Of a stretch of 64,000 bases of DNA, positions 22,400-36,780 are shown piece after piece. Numbering within the stretch: position 1 is the stretch's first letter; the number at the start of each line of letters is the position of its first letter. The translations under genes were made by a program, and so were the position numbers. The notes beneath the pieces were generated by a model. The model saw only the letters and a list, made by a program, of their open reading frames with translations. It had not been told where the DNA came from and searched no databases. Source of the DNA: Sinohyriopsis cumingii (Eukaryota; Mollusca; Bivalvia; Unionida; Unionidae); contig JAPYKE020000263.1 in the NCBI GenBank assembly GCA_028554795.2, forward strand, positions 1,815,001-1,879,000, written 5' to 3'.

Positions 22400-22441
22400 A
22401 ACAGCCCTTTTCAGGGCTACCCAATACTCTAGAAAAGAAAT
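22400..22441 (+). terminator. Histone-type 3' stem-loop with purine downstream element
   Basis: Stem AGCCCT/AGGGCT (22403-22418), loop TTTC, 3' flank ACCCA. After 13 nt comes GAAAAGA (22432). A-rich 5' flank. Confidence 0.75.
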
Positions 22442-22721
22442 AACAATCGATTTGCCAATGTGTGTATGTAGAGTAGTGTGAATATAAACACTGACTCTTT
22501 TTTTATAGTGTGAGTGTATGCGTTTGTGTATAGGATTGTGTGTTTGTAAGTGCTCACGTACGTTTGTGTGGATAGTAGATTAAGATCATGTTTTTTTTTT
22601 GCTGTTTGAGGTGTGGGGAGAGTAGATTTGGGGATGGATTGGATCGTTTTGCGTATGTGCATAGGATATTATTTGTTTAATAAATTTTTTTAGAATAGTG
22701 ATGGGTAGTATAAAAAAGTGA
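22442..22721. repeat. Intergenic Polinton repeat units
   Basis: Diverged units with GTGTGGATAGTAGATT and CGTACGTTTGTG, the reverse complement of the units at 33100-33650. No coding signal. Confidence 0.6.
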
Positions 22722-22824
22722 GTGAGTGTTTCTTTTAGGTCCGCGCGTTGTTTTGTTATGATCTAGGTAAGGTCAATTTTGTTTTAGGGGATGTTTTCCA
22801 TTACGTCCGCGCTTTTAGTATAAA
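22722..22824 (+). promoter_or_regulatory. Paired upstream motif plus TATA box
   Basis: A weaker motif copy (22722-22746, ending AGGTCCGCGC), a conserved spacer containing GATCTAGGTAAGGTCAATTT, then a stronger copy (22787-22812) and TATAAA at 22819-22824. The TATA box is about 51 nt from the ATG at 22875. Both Polinton-2 pairs have the same layout. Confidence 0.7.
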
Positions 22825-22874
22825 TTGAAACTCGCTGGGCAGTCTAGCTACCCTGTTCATTCGTTGACAAGACA

Positions 22875-23171
22875 ATGAATACCAGAATTGTGAAACTGCT
22901 AGAACTCCAGATGCACCTGGAATATGCCAGGCGCATACTAAATGAACTGGCCGCGGAGGCCATTGTCGAAGAGGCAAGGATGAAAGAGGAGGAGGAAAGA
23001 AGAAAAAAAGAAGAGGAGGAAAAGGAGAGAGAAAATTTCAGAATCCCAGAGACAGAAAATTGGGATTCTGAAGCCACTTATCCCGCCTCTGCACTCCCAA
23101 GAAGAAAGGTAAAAGGAGACTGGGGAAGAAGATGTGTGTGTGGTGCCAGGCCTGGAAGGTGCCATCATTAA
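22875..23171 (+). CDS. Polinton accessory protein, Glu/Lys-rich coiled coil
   Basis: Protein of 98 residues: MNTRIVKLLELQMHLEYARR, a charged helical stretch of Glu/Lys/Arg, then NWDSEATYPASALPRRK and a Cys/Gly/His tail (CVCGARPGRCHH). Homologue at 34161-33784 has a longer charged repeat. It is followed after 29 nt by a histone-type stem-loop. Function unknown; the terminal Cys-His cluster could bind metal. Confidence 0.7.
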   Translation: MNTRIVKLLELQMHLEYARRILNELAAEAIVEEARMKEEEERRKKEEEEKERENFRIPETENWDSEATYPASALPRRKVKGDWGRRCVCGARPGRCHH

Positions 23172-23195
23172 CCAGGTGTCACTGGAGTTCAAAAA

Positions 23196-23241
23196 CAAAC
23201 AGCCCTTTTCAGGGCTACCCAAACCTTTAGAAAAGAAATAA
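23196..23241 (+). terminator. Histone-type 3' stem-loop with purine downstream element
   Basis: Stem AGCCCT/AGGGCT (23201-23216), loop TTTC, flank ACCCA, then GAAAAGA at 23230 after 13 nt. Confidence 0.75.
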
Positions 23242-23400
23242 CAATCAATTTGCCAATGTGTGTATGTAGAGTAGTGTGAATATAAACACTGACTCTTTTT
23301 TTATAGTGTTTGTGTTTGTGTTTGTAAGCGCTGATGTAGGTTGGTGTGGATAGTAGATTTGGGGTTTCATTTTAATGCTTTGCGTGTGTAAATAGTAGAT

Positions 23401-23612
23401 TGGCTTTCAGCATTAAGATATTAGTGTTAGTACTGGTCGGTCTGGTATCAGTATAATGGTATAATGTGACTGGGTGGGACATGAAACTACTTGTCTTCGG
23501 CATGATGCCCCATTGCTAGACATCACTCAAAACTGCCACACTGCAGACATCGTAGCTATATGACTGAACAGTTTTTAAAGCTTGGTTAAAAATCCAAATC
23601 ACACGGATACAC
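23401..23612 (+). mobile_element. SINE family A, 5'-truncated, abutting the Polinton-1 break
   Basis: Starts in the SINE body (CTTTCAGCATTAAG) and runs to the CA-rich tail. The tRNA-like head is missing. Polinton-like sequence stops directly before it. Confidence 0.8.
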
Positions 23613-23710
23613 ACACGCCTTTTAGTAGTATACAGGTACTAAACTAATTTGCTAACTTTAATTATCCCACTTTATTTACGTCAAAAGTCAACCTTAGTAT
23701 GAAGGTATAG

Positions 23711-23712
<2 letters not shown>

Positions 23713-23767
<55 letters not shown>

Positions 23768-23768
23768 T
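23713..23768. repeat. (GA)n microsatellite
   Basis: Nearly perfect GA dinucleotide tract. Confidence 0.97.
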
Positions 23769-24779
23769 TATTTGGTTGGTATGTTTGCCATACCTATTTT
23801 AAGTTTTATTGGTTACCATACTAAATAACACTTTAAAATCGACACAATATGAACAAAATTCTTATGTTGTGCCGTTATGTCATACACATATCTACCGATA
23901 TATTGTGAACCATCGTAAGAACTTCAATTCCAGTGTTTGTGAACTATATGCAACGGTCAGTTGAATTTAAAAAGAATGATGTGACATAATCAGTACATTC
24001 AATCTTACATATATTGATATGCTAATGAGTTCAAACCATACCCGGTAGTCATGGCGAAAAGAATATCCGGTACAATGAATTGAACTATGGGATAGCTTGT
24101 ATAATACAGATCTTGTTATAAACTGTTAGGACGCTACGTTGCATTACAGGTAGGTCCTTTGATAATATTTATACAATATTTTAATGTCACTGATCACTTG
24201 CTTGTGATTAGATTATTCATATGTCAAGTGGAGTTATGTATATACACTTGCTATGCTCACATCAGTGTGTAGAATATCAACATTGTAGAATGCAGATAGA
24301 ATGTATTCCTTTTGAAAGTAGAAAGAGAAAATCACAGTTTTATGCTTTTCCTTTAGTTAATAAACAAGACATACAAGACATGATTAAAAAATATAAGAAA
24401 AATATAAATACGAAATGACAAAGCTCTAGCATGTCCAGCGGCAATGCATGGAGGGAGAGAATATACATTTGCCATAAAGTATGTTGCGTAATGTTGATGA
24501 AAATTGCTATATCTTTCACATACGTGATTAAAATGTACTTGTATCTTTGTAGCTATGTAGATATATTAAACAAATTACGTTGATATCAGATATGTCTCAT
24601 GCTTATACAGTAGGTTTACCTTTAAGCTCAGATACATCTCCAATGGGACCGTTTTCATTGAGAATCTTGGGAAAATGTTGACATCGCATAATTCTCAAAA
24701 AGACAACAAACCAATACTTCTCTGATAACAGTGTTCTAAATTTTAAGGCCTCTAGACTAATATGATGGACGATATGCTA
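23769..24779. other. AT-rich intergenic DNA
   Basis: No convincing gene. A 65-codon frame at 24221-24418 shows no recognisable motif. Confidence 0.55.
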
Positions 24780-25592
24780 TAATGCCTACAATTTATTTGA
24801 TATTGTATATATCAGTCATTTTAGATATATAACCAGTTGTATATATGGGATGTAGTTTATATGGTATTATTTAATCATTTTAAATAAATACCCAACCCTA
24901 TATCTGGGTATGAAGTTAAATTTGGTATTAATTCATCATTTCCAACATATATCAGCATAAAGTGCGCTATTTTATCCTTCCATTATTGTTAATATATGTT
25001 CAACCCTTTATCAGAGAATGAAGTGTGATGTTGTATGCATCCATTATATCTAATATATACTCAGCCCTTTATCAGGGCATTAATTGTGATGATGTATTTA
25101 GCCATGACTTCTAATATATAGCAGACCCTATACTAGAGCATGAAGCGTCATATGGAACTCACCCGTCATTTCTTATATATGCCAGACGCTATATATGGGC
25201 CTGAAGTTTGATATTGTATAAATCTATCATTTCTAATAGATACCCAACCCTATATATGGTCATGAAGTGTGACATGATATGTATCCATCTTTTTTCATAT
25301 ATACCCCAACCAATATATATGCATGAAGTAATATGGTATGATTTCTAATTGATCGTATATTTCATTTGTATAGTATATCTGTCTTTTGGAGTGAGTTTGA
25401 CTGAGATTTCTGAATGTAGTAAATGCCTACCTGACCTTTGTCGTGGTTTAAATAATAAGCAAGATGTTTACTAGAATTTAAGTTCAAGAGTCAGTGGAAT
25501 TTCGCATCCATCAATTCTAATATACACCCGACCTTATAACTGGGCATACAACTTGATATGCTGTCAATACCTCATTTTATCTATCTATCTAT

Positions 25593-25676
<84 letters not shown>

Positions 25677-25700
25677 GACCCTTTATCTGGCACAAAAGTG
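24780..25700. repeat. Degenerate ~55-65-bp satellite with embedded (TA)n
   Basis: Recurring module: ATATAYCCAACCCTATAT, GGGCATGAAGTKTGATAT, then ATCCATCATTTCTAAT. At least ten diverged copies, interrupted by a (TA)n tract at about 25610-25672. Related copies occur at 51355-51545. Confidence 0.8.
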
Positions 25701-26604
25701 TGACATATCCACGTAGTATCTGGATTTCTTTTCTTAAAATAAGTTTTATAAGAACATGTCGATGTTTAAGGAGGTGTTTAAGGGATAACCATCCCCTTCG
25801 ATGTAATTGCATTCATCATCAGTAAGTTGGTTGAGTAAGAAAACTGGAAACACCGATTTCAGCATTGTTGAAAGAAGAATATGCTAAGTCATGAACTTGT
25901 TTGCCCGTTTAACCCATTTATGTTATTTGTTATTTGATTTATCATAAATGTACAAATGGCAGCTGATTCATTTGAAATGACGATGAGAATATCAGATATT
26001 GGTGTCTATGCAATTAGACAGAACATGGGAAAATGAATTTCTAAATTTGTTTTAAAAAAGTATATAATATGATCATACAAATTTGGAAATGATGACCAAC
26101 TATTATAACTTTTAGGCGAAATTCACTGTTAAACATAGGAAGTTGTGGTTTGTGGAAGATTGAGAATATGGGAATCGGAAAAAAAAAAACACCAGTAACG
26201 TGAGACCTTATAAAGCGGATAGTAAAATAAATACAGGACATCATAATTTACAATTGCCTCCTTATGGCTCTTATGTTAACTATAAACATGTACGCCTGAA
26301 ATAAATGTTTGGCACCCATGCTAGAAAACACAAATAACAACCCATGTAGAATGGATCAAGTGTCGTGCTATCTATGTACAATGTTAAATAATAACGCGAA
26401 TCAGTCCTTTTGTATAGAGAACTGAATTGTGGGCAATTGTGTGAATGTGTAACTAATTTTGACACGGTTAAATGGTTCACTTAGTATGTTACATTTGAAA
26501 AATAGCGTCGTCATTATCTTATTATTTAAAGCTACTGAACTGGTGCCATTGCTTTCATCAGCCTTGATTCTATTAGGTTTGCTTGAAAGACTGGATTAAA
26601 CAAA
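25701..26604. other. AT-rich intergenic DNA
   Basis: No gene, RNA or clear repeat recognised. Confidence 0.55.
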
Positions 26605-26761
26605 CCGATTTTTCAAACCTTATAACGAAAATTAGTCAACAGCCTGATTTTCTGTGTTTGTTTCGGGAACATAAGTGTTTACCTCCAATTCACACGGCTA
26701 GAAAAGGTATCAATAAAATCGAGCAAACACTAAATCATATATTTATATGTCTCATATAGTC

Positions 26762-26826
<65 letters not shown>

Positions 26827-27035
26827 GAAATCATAACTATCTACTTAATTTTTATGCACCCTGATATTGAGTACAATAATTTCGGGATTTTTCAAACCTT
26901 ATAAGGAAAATTAGTCAACAGCCTGATTTTTTGTGTTTGTTTCGTGAACATAAGTGTTTACCTCCAATTCACACGGCTAGATAAGGTATATATAAAATGG
27001 AGCAAACACTGAATCGTATAGTTTATAAGTCTCAC
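26605..27035. repeat. Direct duplication around a (TA)n tract
   Basis: About 150 bp (TTTTTCAAACCTTATAA ... CACACGGCTAGA ... GAGCAAACACT) at about 26607-26757 recurs at 26888-27038 with few differences. A (TA)n tract lies between (26766-26821). A further shared block (26830-26883; ATAACTATCTAC ... AATAATTTCGGGA) recurs at 27605-27661. Confidence 0.8.
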
Positions 27036-27040
27036 ATATA

Positions 27041-27061
27041 CCTCTCTCTCTCTCTCTCTCT

Positions 27062-27118
<57 letters not shown>

Positions 27119-27134
27119 ATATATATATATATAT
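27041..27134. repeat. (CT)n/(TA)n microsatellite
   Basis: CT dinucleotide tract followed by a short TA tract, directly before a SINE. Confidence 0.95.
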
Positions 27135-27435
27135 GGACCACTCCGGTGGCCTAATGGTCAGAGAGTCCGCCTCGGATGCGGGAGGTCGTTGGCTCGTACC
27201 CCGGCCGAGTCATACAAGAGACTTATAAAAATGGTACTAACAGCTGCTTCGCTTGGCGCTCAACATTAAGAGGTTGCTGTTAGGACTGATCGGCCTGGTG
27301 TCAGGATAATGTGACTGGGTGGGACATCATGCTACATGTCTGCGGCATGATGCCCCAATGCTAGACATCACTATAAACGTTCACACTGCAGACATCGTAG
27401 CGATATGACTGAATTTGTTTATACAGCTACGTTAA
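27135..27435 (+). mobile_element. tRNA-derived SINE family A, full length
   Basis: A box TGGCCTAATGG at about 27147, tRNA-like head (CGCCTCGGATGCGGGAGGTC), the family-A body, and a CA tail continuing into the microsatellite at 27436-27555. Confidence 0.88.
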
Positions 27436-27564
<129 letters not shown>

Positions 27565-27660
27565 ACTGAAATCTATTAGCGCACTACATTATCGATTTTA
27601 ATTATTCATAACTATCTACATGATGTTTATGCACACTAATATTGAATAAAATAATTTCGG

Positions 27661-28247
27661 GATCATCATCATCATCATCATCAGTCTCTTGACCTAGTGT
27701 GGTCGTTGAGGCACTGTGCTGCTGAACATCTGACCAGTTCCCGCCACTTGTCTCGATCATGTGCCAATGCCTGTGTCTCCGCAAAACTTTTCCTGGTCCA
27801 TTCTGTGATGTTGTCAGTCCACTTTTTTTTTTCTGTCTACCTCTCCTTCTGCCACCCTGGACGCTGCCCTGCAGGACTGTTGTGGGTAGACTGTTGGCTC
27901 TAGTGACATGGCCATACCATTTCAGCTTTCTCTTTTTGACGGTGGTGAGGAGGTCCTCATATTGGCCTACTTCGCGCCTGATGGTGTTACGCACTTCTTC
28001 GTTTGTGATGTGGTCCATGTAAGAGATGCCAAGGATGGTTCTGTAGCATCTCATTTCAAGTGACTGGACTCTTCGTTGTAATTCTGCTGTCAGGATCCAT
28101 GCCTCACATGAGTACAAAAAGACTGAGATGACTAGAGCTCGCAATAGTATGATTTTAGTTTTCAGACAGATATTCTTGTCTCTCCATATGGGTCTTAGCT
28201 TTGACATAGCTGCCATTGTTTGTGCTGCTCTTGAAAAAATTTCAGGA
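27661..28247 (-). pseudogene. LINE ORF2 C-terminal fragment with (GAT)n tail
   Basis: The minus-strand frame matches the post-RT region of RTE-like non-LTR retrotransposons: KTKIILLRALVISVFLYSCE, ELQRRVQSLEMRCYRTILGI, VKKRKLKWYGHVTR, QGGRRRGRQK. A frameshift in a poly(A) run follows GRQKKK; the other frame continues W-T-D-N-I-T-E-W. The 3' end is a GAT trinucleotide tail at 27661-27683. It is 5'-truncated near 28247. Confidence 0.85.
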
Positions 28248-32158
<3,911 letters not shown>

Positions 32159-32530
32159 AGTAGTAAATGGGGGCACCCTAGCGACAATGGGAATTAGCAT
32201 TACAAGACCCCTTGGGCAACTCTAGCGACAATGGAAAATTAACATGGAGAAAAATCGTGGGACAATCTGGCGACAAGGGAAATTAACATGGAGAAAAATC
32301 GTGGGTCACTCTAGCGACAAGGGGAATTTAACATGGAACTATAGTGTGGGTCTGTCTAGCGACAAGGGGAAATTAACATGGGAATAGAGTTTGGGTTTGT
32401 CTAGGGACAAGGGGAATTGAATATGGGATTTTTTTTAAAATTTAAATTTAAATTTAAAAAAGGGGTAGGCAATGGAAAGGCTATCTCTTTTCGAGAAATA
32501 TGGCTGGCCCTGAAAAGGGCCTTTGGGTTT
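32159..32530. repeat. Polinton-2 left TIR (372 bp)
   Basis: Inverted copy of 49022-49401. The outer part consists of about six tandem units with TAGCGACAAGGGGAATT cores. The inner part contains TTTAAATTTAAATTTAAA and a histone-type stem-loop. Confidence 0.95.
32480..32530 (-). terminator. Histone-type 3' stem-loop within the left TIR
   Basis: Minus strand: AAA, stem GGCCCT/AGGGCC (32521-32506), loop TTTC, flank AGCCA. After 13 nt comes GAAAAGA (32492-32486). It lies 25 nt after the stop of the adjacent accessory gene. Confidence 0.75.
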
Positions 32531-32546
32531 TCTTCTTCTTCTGCTT

Positions 32547-32936
32547 CTAATTTCTTCTTTTTCTCCACCAAGTTCTTATTTTATCTCCAACACTCTTTCT
32601 CTTCTTCTCTTTCTTTTTCTCCTGCTCTTCTTTCTTCTTCTTCTCTTCCTGCTCTTCTTTCTTCCTCTTCTCATTTTCTTCTTCTTTTTCAATCTTTTCG
32701 TTCCATTTGCTTATTCTTATTCTTTCCTCTTCATCCTCCTTCTCCTACTTTATCTCTTTCATGACACCACTAATCTTGTCCTTTACCTTTTTTAAGTTAT
32801 TAATTTCCATCTTTACACGATGGGGACTATAGGAATAATGGTCTTCAACCAGTCTTATTAACATCTGCTCCATCATGCCTAAGTTGTCTAAAACGTCTTG
32901 TAATGTTAGTATTTTGTCCATTTGGTTAGAAGCCAT
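32547..32936 (-). pseudogene. Polinton accessory coiled-coil protein with one in-frame TAG
   Basis: From the ATG at 32936: MASNQMDKILTLQDVLDNLG, a leucine-rich helical N-terminus, interrupted after 63 codons by TAG (32747-32745). The same frame then continues through a Glu/Lys/Arg-rich segment to a TAG at 32549-32547. Conservation of the frame beyond the stop suggests a recent nonsense change or readthrough. TATA-like AGTATAAG at 32995-32988 is about 52 nt upstream. The function is unknown. Confidence 0.6.
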
Positions 32937-32987
32937 CTTCTTTTTTTATTCTTTGCAGAATGGTTTGAACGACGAATACTATGGGTT

Positions 32988-33095
32988 CTTATACTTAAAG
33001 CGCGTACGTGAAGGAAAACATCCCCCTAAAACGTAAAATTGATCTTACCTAGATCATGACCAAACAACGCGCGAACGTGAAGGAAAACATCCCCC
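32988..33095 (-). promoter_or_regulatory. TATA box and paired upstream motifs
   Basis: Motif copies at 33026-33000 and 33095-33069 (GGGGGATGTTTTCCTTCACG then T(A/T)CGCGC), 69 nt apart, with the conserved spacer GATCTAGGTAAGATCAATTT, then AGTATAAG. Drives the gene starting at 32936. Confidence 0.7.
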
Positions 33096-33700
33096 TACTT
33101 TTTCATTTCATATAATAAAACCCAAACTATACTTTCTCATTTCGTATAATAAAAACCCAAACTATACTCTCCACATACGCTAAGAAACAATAAACAAAAT
33201 CCATAATCTACTATCCACACAATCTTACGTGAGCGCTTACAAAACCCAAACTATACTCATCACATACGCTAAGAACAATAAACAAATCCATAATCTACTA
33301 TTCACACAATCGTACGTGAGCGGGTACAAACACAAACACACAAACACAAACACACAAACACAAACACACAAACACATACGCTAAGAAACAATAAACAAAT
33401 CCATAATCTACTATCCACACAATCGTACGTGAGCGGTTACAAAACCCAAACTATACTCTCCACATACGCTAAGAACAATAAACTAATCCATAATCTACTA
33501 TCCACACAATCGTACGTGAGCGCTTACAGAACCCTAACTATACTCTTCACCTACGCTAAGAAATAATAAAGAAACCCATAATCTACTATTCCCACAAACA
33601 TACCTTAGCTCTTACAAGCACCAACACACAAACACATACCCTCACACTATCTTAAAAAAGAGTTAGTGTTTATAATCACACTACTCTACCTACACACATT
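33096..33700. repeat. Intergenic Polinton tandem repeats
   Basis: Five or six units of about 75-90 bp with ATAATCTACTATYCACACAA, TCGTACGTGAGCG and CACATACGCTAAGAA, plus a CAAACACA-rich stretch (33328-33373). Related to the 44/42-bp array of Polinton-1. Confidence 0.85.
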
Positions 33701-33715
33701 GGCAAATCGATCGTT

Positions 33716-33760
33716 ATTTCTTTTCTAGAGTATTGGGTAGCCCTGAAAAGGGCTGTTTTT
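33716..33760 (-). terminator. Histone-type 3' stem-loop
   Basis: Minus strand: stem AGCCCT/AGGGCT (33754-33739), loop TTTC, flank ACCCA, GAAAAGA (33725-33719) after 13 nt. 29 nt after the stop of the upstream gene. Confidence 0.75.
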
Positions 33761-33783
33761 TTTTGAACTTCATGGACACCTGG

Positions 33784-34161
33784 TTAATGGTGGCACCTTC
33801 CAGGCCTGGCGCCACATGCACATCTTGTCCCCCAGTTACTTTTTACCTTTTTGGGGGAGAGAGCAGAGGCAGGATATGTCGCTTCAGAATCCCAATTTTC
33901 GCTCTCTGGGATTCTGAAATTTCTTCTTCTTCTCTCCTTTTCCTCCTCCTCCTCTTCTTTGTATCTTCTCTCCTCCTCTATGTATCTTCTTTCCTCTTCT
34001 TCTTTATATCTTCTCTCCTCCTCTTCTTTGTTTCTTCTTTCCTCCTCCTCTCTTATCCTTCCCTCCTCCACAATGGCTTCCGCGGCCAGTTCATTTAATA
34101 TGCGCCTGGCACATTCCAGATGCACATGAAGTTCCAACAGTTTCTCCAGTCTCGTGTTCAT
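33784..34161 (-). CDS. Polinton accessory protein, Glu/Arg repeat coiled coil
   Basis: Intact 125-residue frame: MNTRLEKLLELHVHLECARR, an expanded repeat of type EEERRYK, then NWDSEATYPASAL and a Cys/His C-terminus (CACGARPGRCHH). Orthologous to 22875-23171 but with a longer charged repeat, so repeat length varies between copies. ATAAA-type TATA (34220-34214) lies about 53 nt upstream of the ATG. Function unknown. Confidence 0.72.
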   Translation of the reverse strand: MNTRLEKLLELHVHLECARRILNELAAEAIVEEGRIREEEERRNKEEEERRYKEEEERRYIEEERRYKEEEEEEKERRRRNFRIPESENWDSEATYPASALSPKKVKSNWGTRCACGARPGRCHH

Positions 34162-34213
34162 TTTTGGTGTTGATCAATCAACAAGGGTAGCTGGACTGCC
34201 GAACGAGTTTCAA

Positions 34214-34325
34214 TTTATAGTGAAAGCGCGGACGTGAAGGAAAACATCCCCTAAAAACATAAAATTGATCTTACCTACATCATGACCAAAAAACAACAAC
34301 GCGCGGACCTAAAAGAAACACTCAC
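34214..34325 (-). promoter_or_regulatory. TATA box and paired upstream motifs
   Basis: CTATAAATTG (34220-34211), strong motif at 34251-34226 (GGGGATGTTTTCCTTCACGT then CCGCGC) and a weaker copy at 34325-34301 (TTTCTTTTAGGTCCGCGC), 75 nt apart. Same order as in Polinton-1. Confidence 0.72.
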
Positions 34326-34594
34326 TCACTTTTTATGCTACCCATCACTATTTTAAAATTTTTTATAAATCACTTCAATAGACTATCCACATACGCAAAG
34401 CAATCCAATCTAACCCCAAATTTACACCTCAAACACCAAAAAAAGACATCATTTTAATCTACTATCCATACCAACTTACTTAACCACTTACAAACACAAA
34501 CACACAAACACATACCCTCACATTTTTTTTAAAAAAAGAGTTAGTGTTTATTTTCACACTACTCTACCTACACACATTGGCAAATCGATTGTTA

Positions 34595-34638
34595 TTTATT
34601 TTCTAGAGTATTGGGTAGCCCTGAAAAGGGCTGGTTTT
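34595..34638 (-). terminator. Histone-type 3' stem-loop
   Basis: Minus strand: stem AGCCCT/AGGGCT (34632-34617), loop TTTC, flank ACCCA. After 13 nt comes the variant GAAAATA (34603-34597). 29 nt after the stop. Confidence 0.72.
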
Positions 34639-34661
34639 TTTTGTCTGCTATGGCATTCTTT

Positions 34662-35018
34662 TTAGTTTCTAAGAATGCGATGTCCTCTGAGGATAGACTT
34701 TCTGGCGATAGGTCTGCTTCTTCGGAAAGAGAAGAAGAACTCTTTGGTGTCGATACGACAATCGACAAAGCCTCTGTCAGCTTCAGGTTGCTGCTGCTGC
34801 TCTTGTTGTTGTTGTTGCTGCTGTCTCTGAAGTCTGTACTTCTCTGTCCATTCTTCTTTTTCCCTGTTCATTTCTTCTCTGAAGAGCTCTTCTATCAGGT
34901 CTTCAGTGATTTTTAACATTCTCACATTCTCTATTTCTTCTGGCTTCGGTATCAGACTGTGTCTGACCCTATGAAAATTCACGTAGGCTTCGTCGAGTTT
35001 AGTTAGTTTGGAGCACAT
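34662..35018 (-). CDS. Polinton accessory protein, Gln-rich coiled coil
   Basis: Intact 118-residue frame from ATG 35018 (MCSKLTKLDEAYVNFHRVRH). Nearly identical to 22017-22376 of Polinton-1 apart from the length of the poly-Gln run. Mid-region EELFREEMNREKEEW is strongly helical; the C-terminus is Arg-rich. The frame is also open upstream, but the ATG matches the start shared by both copies. Function unknown. Confidence 0.72.
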   Translation of the reverse strand: MCSKLTKLDEAYVNFHRVRHSLIPKPEEIENVRMLKITEDLIEELFREEMNREKEEWTEKYRLQRQQQQQQQEQQQQPEADRGFVDCRIDTKEFFFSFRRSRPIARKSILRGHRILRN

Positions 35019-35070
35019 CTTCTTAGGAGGATGAGTCGACAATGGATGGTTAGACTGGAAACAACCCGGT

Positions 35071-35110
35071 TCTTAAAGTCAAAGCGCGGACGTGAAGGAA
35101 AACATCCCCC
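35071..35110 (-). promoter_or_regulatory. Upstream motif and degenerate TATA
   Basis: GGGGGATGTTTTCCTTCACG then TCCGCGC (35110-35084), with GACTTTAAGA (35080-35071) at the position of the TATA box, about 53 nt before the ATG at 35018. Confidence 0.65.
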
Positions 35111-35220
35111 ACACGGTTTTTGAGTCGCAACGTTCAGTGAGTGTCATGAGAGGGGTAGTAAGAAATGAAAGAGCATCAATCCAACATTCTTATAGCTAAA
35201 CAAAAGACAAAGGCATTTTT

Positions 35221-35396
35221 TTTCAAAACACAACATTTTTTATTCAAAAATCACTTAACATTAAACAACAACTCTAACATTTTTAACAATAATCCAACAA
35301 TATAACATCAAAAAATTTTTTTAAAACACAACATTTTTTATTCAAAAATCACTTAACACTAAACAACAACAACTCTAACATTTTTTAACAACAATG
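35221..35396 (-). repeat. Duplicated block with poly(A) signals after the MCP gene
   Basis: Two copies (about 35223-35290 and 35326-35395) of a segment containing TTGAATAAAAAATGTTGTGT on the minus strand. Polinton-1 has a single copy downstream of its protease. Likely poly(A) site of the capsid unit. Confidence 0.7.
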
Positions 35397-35403
35397 CAAC
35401 ACT

Positions 35404-35445
35404 AAAAGTTTCTCCACTAGGTAAAGAGGGATAACAGTCTTCCAT
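35404..35445 (-). pseudogene. Remnant of the zinc-binding-like gene
   Basis: Only the first dozen or so codons (MEDCYPSLPSGETF) of the homologue of 20610-21113 remain. A deletion of about 1.1 kb then joins to the sequence that follows the protease in Polinton-1. Confidence 0.8.
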
Positions 35446-35450
35446 GGTTT

Positions 35451-36764
35451 CTAGTAATCTAGGATGACTTCTCTCAGACTGTTGATTTCTATGGTATTAT
35501 CGAATTCTGCATACAGGATGACGTTCACCGTTTCATCAGGGTCTCGGTCTTTAAACTGAATTTCCACACGAATCTGGCCGGATTTTATAGGGTGGAAATG
35601 TCCCTCGTCGCTGCCTTGGTCTGGAGTGAAATCGAAAGCCCACAAAGCGTAGCCTCCTGCATAATCCTCGTACGTAATACCGTGACTGATATTGGTTCCT
35701 AACTCTCCGGTGGCTTCGTACAAGGACAAGTACGATCTCAAGTAATTCTTCTTTTTAAAGTCAGGTTCGAAAGGTCGGGTACACAAGGTCTTGCCATCGC
35801 GACTGACTTCGATTTTGGACAAGCCAAAGTGTTGAAAGTAGAAAGGATTTTTTTCGGCAGCTCCGTTGAAGGCTGTATTCTCGACGATACCAACGATCAA
35901 ACGTTTGGGTAACTGTCCTTGGAACAGATGATCTTCGATCATGGATCGCTGTCCCTTGGGAATGGTGAAGGTTTTCACTTCCACGCGTCGTATGGGATAC
36001 TTGGCGGTCGTTCTGCTCAACGTCTGACTGATGTCGTTTCCCACTTTAGGTAACACTTCCACACGGCGTACGTAGAGTCTGGCTTCTAGGATTTTGGATT
36101 TGTAACCGTCACTATCAGCCATCAAATGGAAAGCGGCACTGCTACGATTCAGTCTCAGGCGGACATCCACCCCGTTCAGCAAATACTTTTCTTGCAACCA
36201 CATGTCCAAATGCAAACGATCCATCAGTTCTAAACTTGTGTCGGCTCCCGTGATTCTCTTTCTTCGTTCTACAAATCCATCATTGTTGTCTTTCTTTTCA
36301 TCAGTTTCCAATATTTCAAACTTGGTAGGTTTGTCAGCTTCCCATACCACACAGGCATTGAGATGAGTGTTCTTGGCATCTATTCCGTACGTCAAGAGAT
36401 TTTCCAGGTAGGCACGATAAGGGTAAGTATCCATGCTGCTACTGACCAGTTTGTTATTCAAGTACAAGTCCACTCAACTGAACAAGGAATGCATGAAATT
36501 GTTGACGGGAGCTACTGCTTCATCGTCTATAGCACCTCCAGTCTTATCTAGAATTTTGACTTTTAGGTACAAGTAACTGCTATTCAGATCGATGTAATCT
36601 TCGGGCTGTCCTTTGATTTCAAACTCGATGGGAGCGGAATCGGTCAGTGAGGAGACAGGGTGAAATTCCACCCACTGGGATTCTTGCATTGTCATCATCG
36701 TGGGGGGCATGGCAAACAGATCCAGTTCCGTCTTGGAACAAGCGCAAGATTCTCGGTGCATCAT
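35451..36764 (-). pseudogene. Polinton major capsid protein with one in-frame TGA
   Basis: From MMHRESCACSKTELDLFAMP, with QWVEFHPVSSLTDSAPIEFE, the Polinton double-jelly-roll MCP. A TGA interrupts it after HSLFS (about 36474), where Polinton-1 has a Glu codon. The following 340 codons continue in frame without further damage to the terminal ILDY. Known MCPs of this family form the capsid shell, and the length is as expected. Confidence 0.9.
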
Positions 36765-36780
36765 TTTTTTGTCTCTTTTC

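Larger units (their letters stand above)
10192..23399 (+). mobile_element. Polinton-1 (Maverick), right-truncated and decayed
   Basis: The left end begins AGTAGTAA, like the Polinton-2 terminus. The capsid-integrase block (12149-18200) is collinear and closely similar to Polinton-2 (41530-35451) but in opposite orientation. Polymerase, packaging ATPase and zinc-knuckle genes are missing: tandem repeats at 10720-12145 occupy that side. The protease and its upstream neighbour, missing from Polinton-2, are kept here. A CMC-like transposon is inserted at 18200-20597. The right terminus is absent; element-like sequence runs directly into a SINE fragment at about 23400. Confidence 0.9.

Noticed and set aside
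22403..22418. Interpretation of the hairpins as bacterial-type intrinsic terminators
   Set aside because: Eukaryotic context; no U-tract follows the stem, whereas the ACCCA flank and fixed-distance purine block fit the histone pre-mRNA model better.
25553..25825. Poly-Ile-Tyr frame
   Set aside because: Translation of the (TA)n microsatellite.
32417..32795. Ser/Phe/Leu-rich plus-strand frames
   Set aside because: Antisense of the Glu/Lys-rich accessory gene at 32936-32547.
33733..34129. Plus-strand Ser/Leu-rich frames
   Set aside because: Antisense of the intact accessory gene 34161-33784; the stem-loop and promoter orientation support the minus strand.
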